From Chloroflexota bacterium (GTDB taxonomy: Bacteria > Chloroflexota > UBA6077 > JADZDV01): DNA of 6,639 nucleotides. Made by a program: the position numbers and the translations under genes. Location of the stretch: contig JADZDV010000552.1 of NCBI GenBank assembly GCA_020850915.1, positions 1 to 6,639 of the forward strand, in the 5' to 3' direction. The notes beneath the pieces are model-generated. The model was not told where the DNA came from, did no database searches, and worked only from the letters and a program-made list of their open reading frames with translations. Below, piece after piece: positions 1 to 5,364 of this stretch. The stretch's first letter is position 1. Each line of letters opens with the position of its first letter.

Positions 1-2
1 CA

Positions 3-236
3 GCCTACCAGTTCCTCAGCGAGATCGAACGCGGCAATACGACCGTTATCCGCGTTCGGGCGAGCGATGAGGAGCGGGCGAAACAGATCCTCTACCGGTT
101 CGCCGATAAGGACTTCTCCTTCAACGACGCCATCAGTTTCGTCGTCATGGAGCGCCTGGGAATCGGAGCCGCTTTCACGTTCGATCGGGATTTCGCTCAG
201 TATGGGCTGCCGATCTTGCGAGTCGACTCGTTATAG
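3..236 (+). CDS. PIN-domain (VapC-like) toxin, C-terminal part
   Basis: This is the C-terminal 77 codons of a gene whose start lies left of the window; it ends at TAG 234-236. The visible protein reads like the second half of a PIN domain: a helix with FSFNDAISFVVMERLGI (about residues 38-54) carrying an acidic residue at D42, then the FTFDRDF motif (59-64) with D61 and D63, and a closing GLPILRV strand. In PIN nucleases such conserved acidic residues bind Mg2+ and cleave RNA, and VapC toxins usually sit directly behind a small VapB-type antitoxin gene. That antitoxin would be outside this window. The gene converges on the minus-strand hydrolase with only 30 bases between the stop codons. The family assignment is firm on motifs. 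Toxin rather than house-keeping PIN nuclease is inferred from the small-domain architecture. Confidence 0.85.
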   Translation, partial: AYQFLSEIERGNTTVIRVRASDEERAKQILYRFADKDFSFNDAISFVVMERLGIGAAFTFDRDFAQYGLPILRVDSL

Positions 237-266
237 GAGCGCACCGCGCGGCTCATGAGGCAGGAT

Positions 267-1328
267 TCATCTTCCCAACTGCTCCACCAGCCAGTCCGCC
301 ACCAGCGGGCGCCATTTGTAGATGATGTTCGAGCAGACGTGGTTGCCGTCCGGGTAGAGGGCAAACTGTTTCGGGCCGCTGGCCTCCTCGTGGATGCGGG
401 CGGCGTGCTGCCAGGGGATCAGGGTGTCCAGGACGCCATGGACGACTAGCAGCGGGCAGCGAATTCGCTCCGCGACGCCTTCCAGAGTCAGTCGACGGGC
501 GCGCTGCTCGCCCTCCGCGTCGTTCGCGGCGTGAGAGCGGACGACGAGCGCCTGGCGGGTGAGGGCCGGTAGCTCCGACCAGATCGCCCCCATGTCGTAG
601 ACGCCGCCGACCGGGACGCAGGCCCGCAGGCGCTCGTCGAAGGCGGCAATGCGGGGCACGTAGTAGCCGCCTAGGCTGATGCCCACGGCGCCCACGCGAT
701 GGCCGTCCACGTCGCTCCGACTCTCCAGCCAGTCCAGGAACGCGGCGGCTGGCCGCTCGTAGGCCGGCTCGATCGGCAGCTCCCACTCCGCCTCGCCCTG
801 ACCGGGCCCGTCGATCGCCAGGATGGCGAGCCCGCGCTTGAGCAGCTCCGCCTCCAGCGTGCCCATCTCTTCCTTCACCGAGTCCAGCCCAGGCACGACC
901 AGGACGACCGGTGGCCGCTCGACGCCGCGCGGCCGACGCAGCCAGCCGGCGAGCTGGGTACTCCCGGACGGCACGACGACCCGTTCGGCCGGCCAGAAGA
1001 GGTCCGGCGCGGCGGCGCTGTAGCAGCGGGCGTTGTTGTCGTGCGCAGCGCGCGCCTGCTCCCGGTCGTCAAAGAAGAGGAACTTGCCGAAGTGGTAGGC
1101 CAGCGCGGCTCGGACCCGCGCTTCCGCGGCTGAGAGACGGCCGCCGCGCGCGTCGGCTTCCGCGGCAAGCTGCTCGTGCGCCGCACCCAGACGCGACCAC
1201 TCGGCGCACCAGTCGGACCAGCTCGTCAGCCTGCCGAGCGTTGTGCGGACGTCCGTCGCGTCCGGGCGATTCGAGATAAAGCGCGGTCCCCAGTGGGCGG
1301 CCGCGCTCTCCAGTCGAGGGTCCGCCAT
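267..1328 (-). CDS. Alpha/beta hydrolase, dihydropseudooxynicotine-hydrolase-like
   Basis: 353 residues counted from ATG 1328. An in-frame GTG at 1331 is also possible, but the AGGAG at 1336-1340 lies 7 bases before the ATG and only 4 before the GTG, so I prefer the ATG. Residues 1-115 form a helical N-terminal domain. The hydrolase core follows, with VVLVVPGLDS near 141-150, DGPGQG near 173-178, the nucleophile elbow GISLGG (Ser218), VVHGVLDTLIP (Asp301) and DGNH (His330). From memory, 2,6-dihydropseudooxynicotine hydrolase uses Ser217, Asp300 and His329. The spacing here is identical and the helical N-terminal domain also matches. That enzyme cleaves a C-C bond in nicotine catabolism; other relatives are FrsA-like esterases. 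The natural substrate is not predictable. No signal peptide is seen, so it is probably cytosolic. It lies about 100 bases downstream of the racemase gene and may share its transcript. Confidence 0.88.
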   Translation of the reverse strand: MADPRLESAAAHWGPRFISNRPDATDVRTTLGRLTSWSDWCAEWSRLGAAHEQLAAEADARGGRLSAAEARVRAALAYHFGKFLFFDDREQARAAHDNNARCYSAAAPDLFWPAERVVVPSGSTQLAGWLRRPRGVERPPVVLVVPGLDSVKEEMGTLEAELLKRGLAILAIDGPGQGEAEWELPIEPAYERPAAAFLDWLESRSDVDGHRVGAVGISLGGYYVPRIAAFDERLRACVPVGGVYDMGAIWSELPALTRQALVVRSHAANDAEGEQRARRLTLEGVAERIRCPLLVVHGVLDTLIPWQHAARIHEEASGPKQFALYPDGNHVCSNIIYKWRPLVADWLVEQLGR

Positions 1329-1334
1329 CACAAA

Positions 1335-1363
1335 GCTCCTCGCTCAGCATGGGGGCGAGGAGC
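1335..1363 (-). promoter_or_regulatory. 9-bp inverted repeat containing the hydrolase ribosome binding site
   Basis: A perfect 9-bp dyad, GCTCCTCGC at 1335-1343 and GCGAGGAGC at 1355-1363, is separated by 11 bases. On the minus strand the second arm carries the AGGAG ribosome binding site (1336-1340), 7 bases before ATG 1328. In mRNA, a hairpin here would hide the ribosome binding site. In DNA it could equally be an operator. The dyad is seen directly; the regulatory role is inference. Confidence 0.5.
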
Positions 1364-1428
1364 GGGGCGGGATGGCTCGCCTGGAGCGGCCCGCGGCGCA
1401 GGCCCACCCCGCCCTCGGTCGTTCGACG

Positions 1429-2238
1429 TCAGACCCTGGCGGGCTCTCCTGCCGGCTTGGGTGTGAGGCCGTAGGTCGCGAGAATCTCGTCGCGCCGCGC
1501 GCCGCGCGGGCCCTGGTAGAGCATCTTGCGGCTGACCGTCACGCCGAGCTTCGCCAGGTCGGCCATCGTCTCGGTCAGCTTGATCAGCGAGGCGTCGGCG
1601 TGCAGCACGCGAGCGCCCTCGATCTCGTCGATCCGCGCCTCGGCCAGGAACAGGTCCAGGGTGGCGCAGGCGGGGATGATCACCTCGACGCCCTGGGCGA
1701 CGAGCCGCTTCGCCGCGGCCTGGAACGCCTCGAGCATCGGCTCCGGGTTCGTGAAGCCGGCCGCGAGGGTGGGGAAGTCGATCCCCATCGTGTCAAAGCG
1801 GACCATGCGATCGTTCAGGCCCATCGCGTACCCCTGGCGGGTGTAGCGGAGCGCCTGCTTGTCCGAGAACGCCACGCCGGAGAAGGTGTGGCCTAGCATG
1901 CAGGCCAACAGCATCGTCGCCTCGCCCATCGAGACGACGGGGATGTCCACCAGCTCGCGCCCTTCGAGCATGGCCGGGTCGAGCATGCAGCCGATCGCAA
2001 CGGCATCGAAGCCCTCGGCCTCGGCCTGGACGATCTTCGAGAGGACGCCGCCACGCCCCATAGAGTTCATCTCGACCACGGCGTCGTAGTCCAGCGCGAG
2101 CGAGCCCTCGTCCACGCCGCTGAAGCGCACCTCCGTGTCTGGGCGCTTGACGCTGTTGACGTGCTTCATCAGGTGCGTGCGATAGTCGATGAGCCGGGGG
2201 CTCTGAAGGGGAGTGCTGCTCTGCCACCAGATTCTCAT
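1429..2238 (-). CDS. Asp/Glu/hydantoin racemase-family protein
   Basis: 269 residues. An upstream in-frame start is possible at 2298, but ATG 2238 has a GGAGG (2244-2248) 5 bases before it and gives the family's usual N-terminus, a beta strand (MRIWWQSSTP). The two half-domain cysteines of the Asp/Glu racemase superfamily are both present: Cys84 in AVAIGCMLDPAM and Cys191 in VIIPACATLDL. A VVSMGEAT segment (101-108) follows the first half as in hydantoin racemases. Family members racemise amino acids or hydantoins with two thiol bases. Relatives with one or two cysteines act as arylmalonate decarboxylases or maleate isomerases, so the exact reaction is open. About 30 C-terminal residues, basic and proline-containing, go beyond the usual hydantoin racemase length of roughly 240. 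No transport signal is seen. It is the first gene of a likely two-gene unit with the alpha/beta hydrolase. Confidence 0.85.
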   Translation of the reverse strand: MRIWWQSSTPLQSPRLIDYRTHLMKHVNSVKRPDTEVRFSGVDEGSLALDYDAVVEMNSMGRGGVLSKIVQAEAEGFDAVAIGCMLDPAMLEGRELVDIPVVSMGEATMLLACMLGHTFSGVAFSDKQALRYTRQGYAMGLNDRMVRFDTMGIDFPTLAAGFTNPEPMLEAFQAAAKRLVAQGVEVIIPACATLDLFLAEARIDEIEGARVLHADASLIKLTETMADLAKLGVTVSRKMLYQGPRGARRDEILATYGLTPKPAGEPARV

Positions 2239-2308
2239 TGGGTCCTCCATGGAGCATGCGGCCGGGATCGCGGCGCGCCCACGCCGCCTCGCGAGCACAC
2301 TGCCGGAA

Positions 2309-2338
2309 CATGTAGCAGAGCCGGTCCCACGCGGTCAA
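2309..2338 (-). promoter_or_regulatory. Candidate promoter for the racemase-hydrolase unit
   Basis: On the minus strand TTGACC (2333-2338) is followed after 18 bases by TACATG (2309-2314), preceded by TG at the extended -10 position. This would start RNA near 2302, about 64 bases before ATG 2238. It lies in the 135-base gap between the response regulator stop and the racemase start. The -10 box matches the consensus at only three of six bases, so this remains a candidate. Confidence 0.35.
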
Positions 2339-2373
2339 GGCGCGGATGCCCATTGACGCCGCGAGCGGAACGA

Positions 2374-3036
2374 TCAGCGCTCCGGGACATCCCTGGCGAT
2401 CCCGTGGCGCACCGCGTAGGCGGCGGCCTCGCTGCGGCGCGTCATGCCGAGCTTGTCCAGGATGTTCGAGACGTGGTTGCGCGCGGTCTTCTCGGCGATC
2501 ACCAGGCGCTCCGCGATCTCCCGATTGGTGAGCCCCTCGGCGACGAGCGCCAGAACCTCCCGCTCGCGTTCAGAGAGTCCAATGCGACTGCTGGAGGCGG
2601 GATCGGCGGCGCCCTGGAGCTTCCTCTGGACCACCTGGGCCACGGCCGGGTCGAGCAGCGTCTGGCCGGCGGCGACCGCTCGGATCGCCGCCAGCAGGTC
2701 GACGCGGGGGGCGTTCTTGAGCAGGTAGCCGGACGCGCCAGCGACCAGCGAGGCGAGCACCGCGGTCTCGTCGCCGAAGGAGGTCAGCATCAGAACGCGC
2801 ACCTGGGGCTGGCTGGCGCGAATCTCGCGGCAGACTTCGATCCCGCTCCGGTCCGGCAGGACCACATCGAGCAGCACGAGGTCCGGCCGCAGACGGCTAG
2901 CGGCAACCTCGGCCCGAGCGGCGGTGTCCGCGTCGCCGACGATCTCGATATCCGACTCGACCTCGATCGCCGCGCGGAGGCCCAGTCGCACGACCTCGTG
3001 GTCGTCCACCAGCAGGACGCGAATAGGCGACGTCAT
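2374..3036 (-). CDS. NarL/FixJ-family response regulator, DevR-like
   Basis: 220 residues from ATG 3036, which overlaps the kinase stop codon as ATGA and is preceded by AGGAGGG (3045-3051) at 8 bases. The open frame continues upstream only as a shadow of the kinase gene. A receiver domain fills residues 4-120: acidic pair Asp11/Asp12, phospho-acceptor Asp57 in VLLDVVLPD, Thr85 and Lys107 in GYLLKN. A LuxR-type helix-turn-helix occupies about 152-215 (LSEREREVLALVAEGLTNREIA, with recognition-helix residues AEKTARNHVS). The receiver and recognition helix resemble mycobacterial DevR/DosR, including basic/Asn positions Lys183, Arg186 and Asn187 that correspond, from memory, to DNA-contacting residues there. 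The partner is the adjacent kinase. Target genes cannot be read from the sequence; the upstream lipid and small membrane genes are natural candidates. Confidence 0.93.
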   Translation of the reverse strand: MTSPIRVLLVDDHEVVRLGLRAAIEVESDIEIVGDADTAARAEVAASRLRPDLVLLDVVLPDRSGIEVCREIRASQPQVRVLMLTSFGDETAVLASLVAGASGYLLKNAPRVDLLAAIRAVAAGQTLLDPAVAQVVQRKLQGAADPASSSRIGLSEREREVLALVAEGLTNREIAERLVIAEKTARNHVSNILDKLGMTRRSEAAAYAVRHGIARDVPER

Positions 3037-4244
3037 CGAGCGGTCCCTCCTGTGCGCGGCTTGCCCGGCAGGGTAACACGCAGGCAAGCGCCGCCGCCGG
3101 GTCGCGGACCGATCTCCAGCGAACCGTCCAGGTCCGCCACCCGCCGCCGCATGCCCTCCAGCCCGAAGCCGCGGGAGGCGCGCTCGGGGTCCACCCCAAC
3201 GCCGTCGTCCGCGACTTCGAGCGCGAGGCGGTCCCCGTCCAGGGAGAGCGTCAGCCACGCCTGGCGGGCGGTCGCGTGCTTGAAGACGTTGCTCAGCGCC
3301 TCCTGGGCGATCCGGTAGAGCGCGCTCTCGATGACGGCCGGTAGCTCCGGCGCCTCGTCTGGCAGGACCAGCTCGACCGGCACGCGAGTGACGGTGGAGA
3401 ACTCCCTCGCCAGACCCGCCAGGGCGCTGGTCAGCGACCGCTCGCCGAGCATGAGCGGCCGGGCCTCCGCCACGTACTGGCGCACTTCCAACAGCGCCTG
3501 ACGGGACAGCTTCTCGAGCGAGGGGAGCCGTTGCTGGAGACCGGCCAGGTCGTCGCGGCTGGCCAGCTCCACGGCCGTCTCTAGGCCGAGCGTCAGGACG
3601 TAGGCCTGCTGCGCTACACCATCGTGGATCTCGCGCGCGATCCGCCAGCGCTCCTCGCGCGCCGCCAGCTCCAGGTTTCTCGCCGTCACCGCCTCCAGAC
3701 GCTGGAGCAGCCGGGCCAGCACCGCCACGAACCCGGCGACGATCCAGGGGTTCAGCAAGGCGGCAACCTGGAACTCGAGCGACTCGCCAGGCGGTCGGTC
3801 CGGAGAGGTCAGCAGAATCACGGCGTGCCCAGCGCTGAACGCGGCCGATGAGACGAGGGCGCCTGACCAGCCGAAGACGAACGCCGGCAGGACCACGGTG
3901 GTCATGGCGACTTCGTAGAACGCCGTGGTCCAGCCGCCTTCCAGCCAGAGGATCAGCAGCGAGAAGACCGTGTCCAGCCCGGCGACCAGCACGACGGCTC
4001 CGCGGCGACGAGGCCAGCCCGAGCCGAACAGGCGGATCAGGACGTACGAGCCGACGACGAGCGCCCCGAACGTCAGCGCCAGCACGATCGGCGCCAGGGC
4101 GCGCGTGCTGGCGGAGCCGCCCCCGAACAACATGACCCCAACACCCAGCAGCCAGGTCGTCCAGCGGGCGACGAGTGGTAGCACGACCGGCGCGATCCGC
4201 CCACTGGGATCCCGGACACGTTGAAAGAGACCTGGCACTCTCAC
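3033..4244 (-). CDS. HisKA_3 sensor histidine kinase with six membrane segments
   Basis: 403 residues. GTG 4244 is the first start after an in-frame stop upstream; it has no clear ribosome binding site, and a second GTG at 4238 is possible. Six hydrophobic segments (about 20-40, 50-72, 83-101, 105-125, 127-146, 157-180) form the sensor half, with no large extracellular loop, so sensing within or near the membrane is likely. A short coiled stretch leads to the HisKA_3 motif AREIHDGVAQQ: phospho-acceptor His207, followed by Asp208 and Gln212 in the DxxxQ pattern linked to phosphatase activity in this family. The ATPase domain has the N box (Asn319 in EALSNVFKHA), ADDGVG (346-350) and GFGLEGM (359-365), so both kinase and phosphatase functions look intact. 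It overlaps the response regulator by 4 bases. The layout resembles DesK/LiaS-type membrane sensors; the signal is unknown. Confidence 0.93.
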   Translation of the reverse strand: MRVPGLFQRVRDPSGRIAPVVLPLVARWTTWLLGVGVMLFGGGSASTRALAPIVLALTFGALVVGSYVLIRLFGSGWPRRRGAVVLVAGLDTVFSLLILWLEGGWTTAFYEVAMTTVVLPAFVFGWSGALVSSAAFSAGHAVILLTSPDRPPGESLEFQVAALLNPWIVAGFVAVLARLLQRLEAVTARNLELAAREERWRIAREIHDGVAQQAYVLTLGLETAVELASRDDLAGLQQRLPSLEKLSRQALLEVRQYVAEARPLMLGERSLTSALAGLAREFSTVTRVPVELVLPDEAPELPAVIESALYRIAQEALSNVFKHATARQAWLTLSLDGDRLALEVADDGVGVDPERASRGFGLEGMRRRVADLDGSLEIGPRPGGGACLRVTLPGKPRTGGTAR

Positions 4245-4281
4245 CGTGACGTCGCTCGACTGCCGCGCATGCCGTCAGCCC

Positions 4282-4989
4282 TCAAAAGAGCCGCGAGAGC
4301 CAGCTCCAGTGGCGCCGTGCCGGCGGCGGCTCGGGGGGCGGCCGGAGCGCTTCGATCGCCGCGGCCAGGCGAGCGAGGAACGCGTCGTCCTCCCGCTTGT
4401 CAGCCGGCGGCGCGATCGGCTCGCCGATCCGCACGCGGATCGTTCGGCCAAGCCACAGCTCGCGCGTGTCGGAGACGCCCACCGGCACCACCGGGCTCTG
4501 GCTGGATCGCGCCAGGAGCGCCACCCCCCGGCGCAGGGGGCGCAGGCCGGCGTCCGAGGCTCTGCGCTCGCGGATGTCCTCCGGGAAGATGGCGATCGAG
4601 CCGCCAGCGCGAAGCTGGTTGACCGCCGTCCGGATGGACGTCCTCGACTCTCGCCCCTCGAGATCGACCGGCAGGACGATGTCCACGCGATCGAGGATCC
4701 AGCGCCGCCAGGGAATGTCCGTCGTGGCCGTGCGCGAAGCCAGCACCCGCAGGCCGCGGTCGGCCGGTACGAAAGCGACCAGGGTGAACGTCTCCAGGTA
4801 GGCCGGGTGGTTGGCGGAGATGATGTAGCGCCCGCGCGGAATGTGCCCGAGCCCCTCGATCTCGAAGCGGAACACGCGGCGGAGCACACAGCGCATGAAG
4901 GCGCGAGCGAGACGGGGCAGCCAGCCAGGCGACGGCAGGTCCCCGACCGGGGCGTCCGACTCGCGCGGATGTCGCGTATCGCTCTGCAT
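4282..4989 (-). CDS. PlsC-type lysophospholipid acyltransferase family protein
   Basis: 235 residues from ATG 4989. The frame is open back to 5112, but that would overlap the small upstream ORF. The ATG has only a weak AGGG 2 bases away, so the start is uncertain. The family blocks appear in order: motif I as SANHPAYLET (Asn60, His61), the VDIVLPVD...GRESR region (about 102-115), motif III as IFPEDIRER (134-142) and motif IV SPVVPVGV (165-172). This fold transfers acyl chains to lysophosphatidic acid or similar lipids at the inner membrane face. Two positions are odd: the catalytic pair is NHx4E rather than NHx4D, and motif III has PEDI where FPEGT is usual. The His remains, so activity is plausible with an altered acceptor. 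A proline-rich basic C-terminal tail (about 216-235) ends the protein. It lies 37 bases upstream of the kinase gene, so co-transcription is likely. Confidence 0.82.
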   Translation of the reverse strand: MQSDTRHPRESDAPVGDLPSPGWLPRLARAFMRCVLRRVFRFEIEGLGHIPRGRYIISANHPAYLETFTLVAFVPADRGLRVLASRTATTDIPWRRWILDRVDIVLPVDLEGRESRTSIRTAVNQLRAGGSIAIFPEDIRERRASDAGLRPLRRGVALLARSSQSPVVPVGVSDTRELWLGRTIRVRIGEPIAPPADKREDDAFLARLAAAIEALRPPPEPPPARRHWSWLSRLF

Positions 4990-5039
4990 CTCCCTACCAA
5001 GGACATTCGGTGAAGCTTGCCGTTCAGCAGTATGCACGC

Positions 5040-5243
5040 TCAGTACCCGGCGCAGCAGATCCACGCGGGCCGGCCGAGACAGGCGGCGGCCGTCCCGACG
5101 ACGAAGGCCCACCGGTCAAGAGCGTCGAGGCAGAGCGGGAGCAGCGTTTGCGCGCCGCGAACGATCGCAAACGCCAGCAGGGCGACAAGGGTCAACGTGA
5201 TCGGCTTCGACCTCTTCTGGGTTTGGTGCGCTGACTCGATCAT
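5040..5243 (-). CDS. Small putative membrane protein, hypothetical
   Basis: A 67-codon ORF that I do not recognise. The start region is polar and basic (HQTQKRSK), then a clear hydrophobic helix covers about residues 15-37 (PITLTLVALLAFAIV followed by RGAQTLLPL). A second, less certain hydrophobic stretch is at 45-66 and contains three cysteines. Support for coding: ATG 5243 has GGAG at 5252-5255 with 8-base spacing, and 58 of 67 codons end in G or C, like the neighbouring genes. It ends 50 bases before the acyltransferase start, on the same strand, so it could be the first gene of the lipid/sensor operon. Against it: the protein is short, and overlapping open frames are common in GC-rich DNA. 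It has no identifiable domain. Confidence 0.45.
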   Translation of the reverse strand: MIESAHQTQKRSKPITLTLVALLAFAIVRGAQTLLPLCLDALDRWAFVVGTAAACLGRPAWICCAGY

Positions 5244-5248
5244 CTCCG

Positions 5249-5276
5249 TGACTCCAGTGCGAGCGCTCTGGAGTCA
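5249..5276 (-). promoter_or_regulatory. 9-bp inverted repeat over the small ORF ribosome binding site
   Basis: A perfect 9-bp dyad, TGACTCCAG at 5249-5257 and CTGGAGTCA at 5268-5276, has a 10-base spacer whose ends can pair further (GC/GC) after one mismatch. The GGAG at 5252-5255 that serves ATG 5243 lies in the arm nearest the gene, so an RNA hairpin would cover it. A dimeric repressor or activator could also use the site. I have no direct evidence for either. Confidence 0.5.
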
Positions 5277-5327
5277 GCGTAAGCCCCTTCCGAAGCCGGC
5301 GCCTGGGGCGGACGTCCCGAGCCTCGA

Positions 5328-5345
5328 ATGGGGCAGATGCCCCAT
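5328..5345 (-). terminator. Possible terminator hairpin after the cyclodeaminase-family gene
   Basis: ATGGGGC (5328-5334) and GCCCCAT (5339-5345) form a perfect 7-bp stem around a 4-base loop, 20 bases after the TAG of the 5365 gene. The bases after the stem on the minus strand are TCGAGG, without a T run, so this is at best a weak intrinsic terminator; it might instead be an operator or an mRNA-stabilising hairpin. Confidence 0.35.
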
Positions 5346-5364
5346 CTTGCCAATCAGCGTCCCA

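Larger units (their letters stand above)
5244..5364. other. Dyad-rich intergenic region
   Basis: 121 bases between the stop of the ornithine cyclodeaminase-family gene and the start of the small membrane ORF. Besides the two dyads listed separately, it holds GCCCC at 5283-5287 facing GGGGC at 5305-5309 around a GCCGGC core. It is the longest gap between genes in the block from 2374 to 6339 and therefore the likeliest site for a promoter of the downstream minus-strand genes. I could not identify -35 and -10 boxes with confidence. Confidence 0.4.

Noticed and set aside
1365..1414. GGGCGGG/CCCGCCC inverted pair between the racemase and the hydrolase as a terminator
   Set aside because: The loop is 36 bases long and there is no T run on the minus strand, and short G/C-only arms are expected by chance at this base composition.
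2245..2254. CTCCATGGAG palindrome over the racemase ribosome binding site
   Set aside because: The 10-base palindrome has no loop, so it cannot form an RNA hairpin; a ribosome binding site next to an ATG readily creates such a palindrome by chance.
2161..3318. Long plus-strand open frame of 385 codons opposite the response regulator and kinase
   Set aside because: It is antisense to clear receiver, helix-turn-helix and kinase domains, and its translation shows no domain. It also spans unrelated gene boundaries.
4246..5013. Plus-strand open frame of 255 codons opposite the acyltransferase
   Set aside because: The minus strand carries recognisable acyltransferase motifs in the right order, and the plus-strand translation is rich in Arg, Pro and Ala without any motif.
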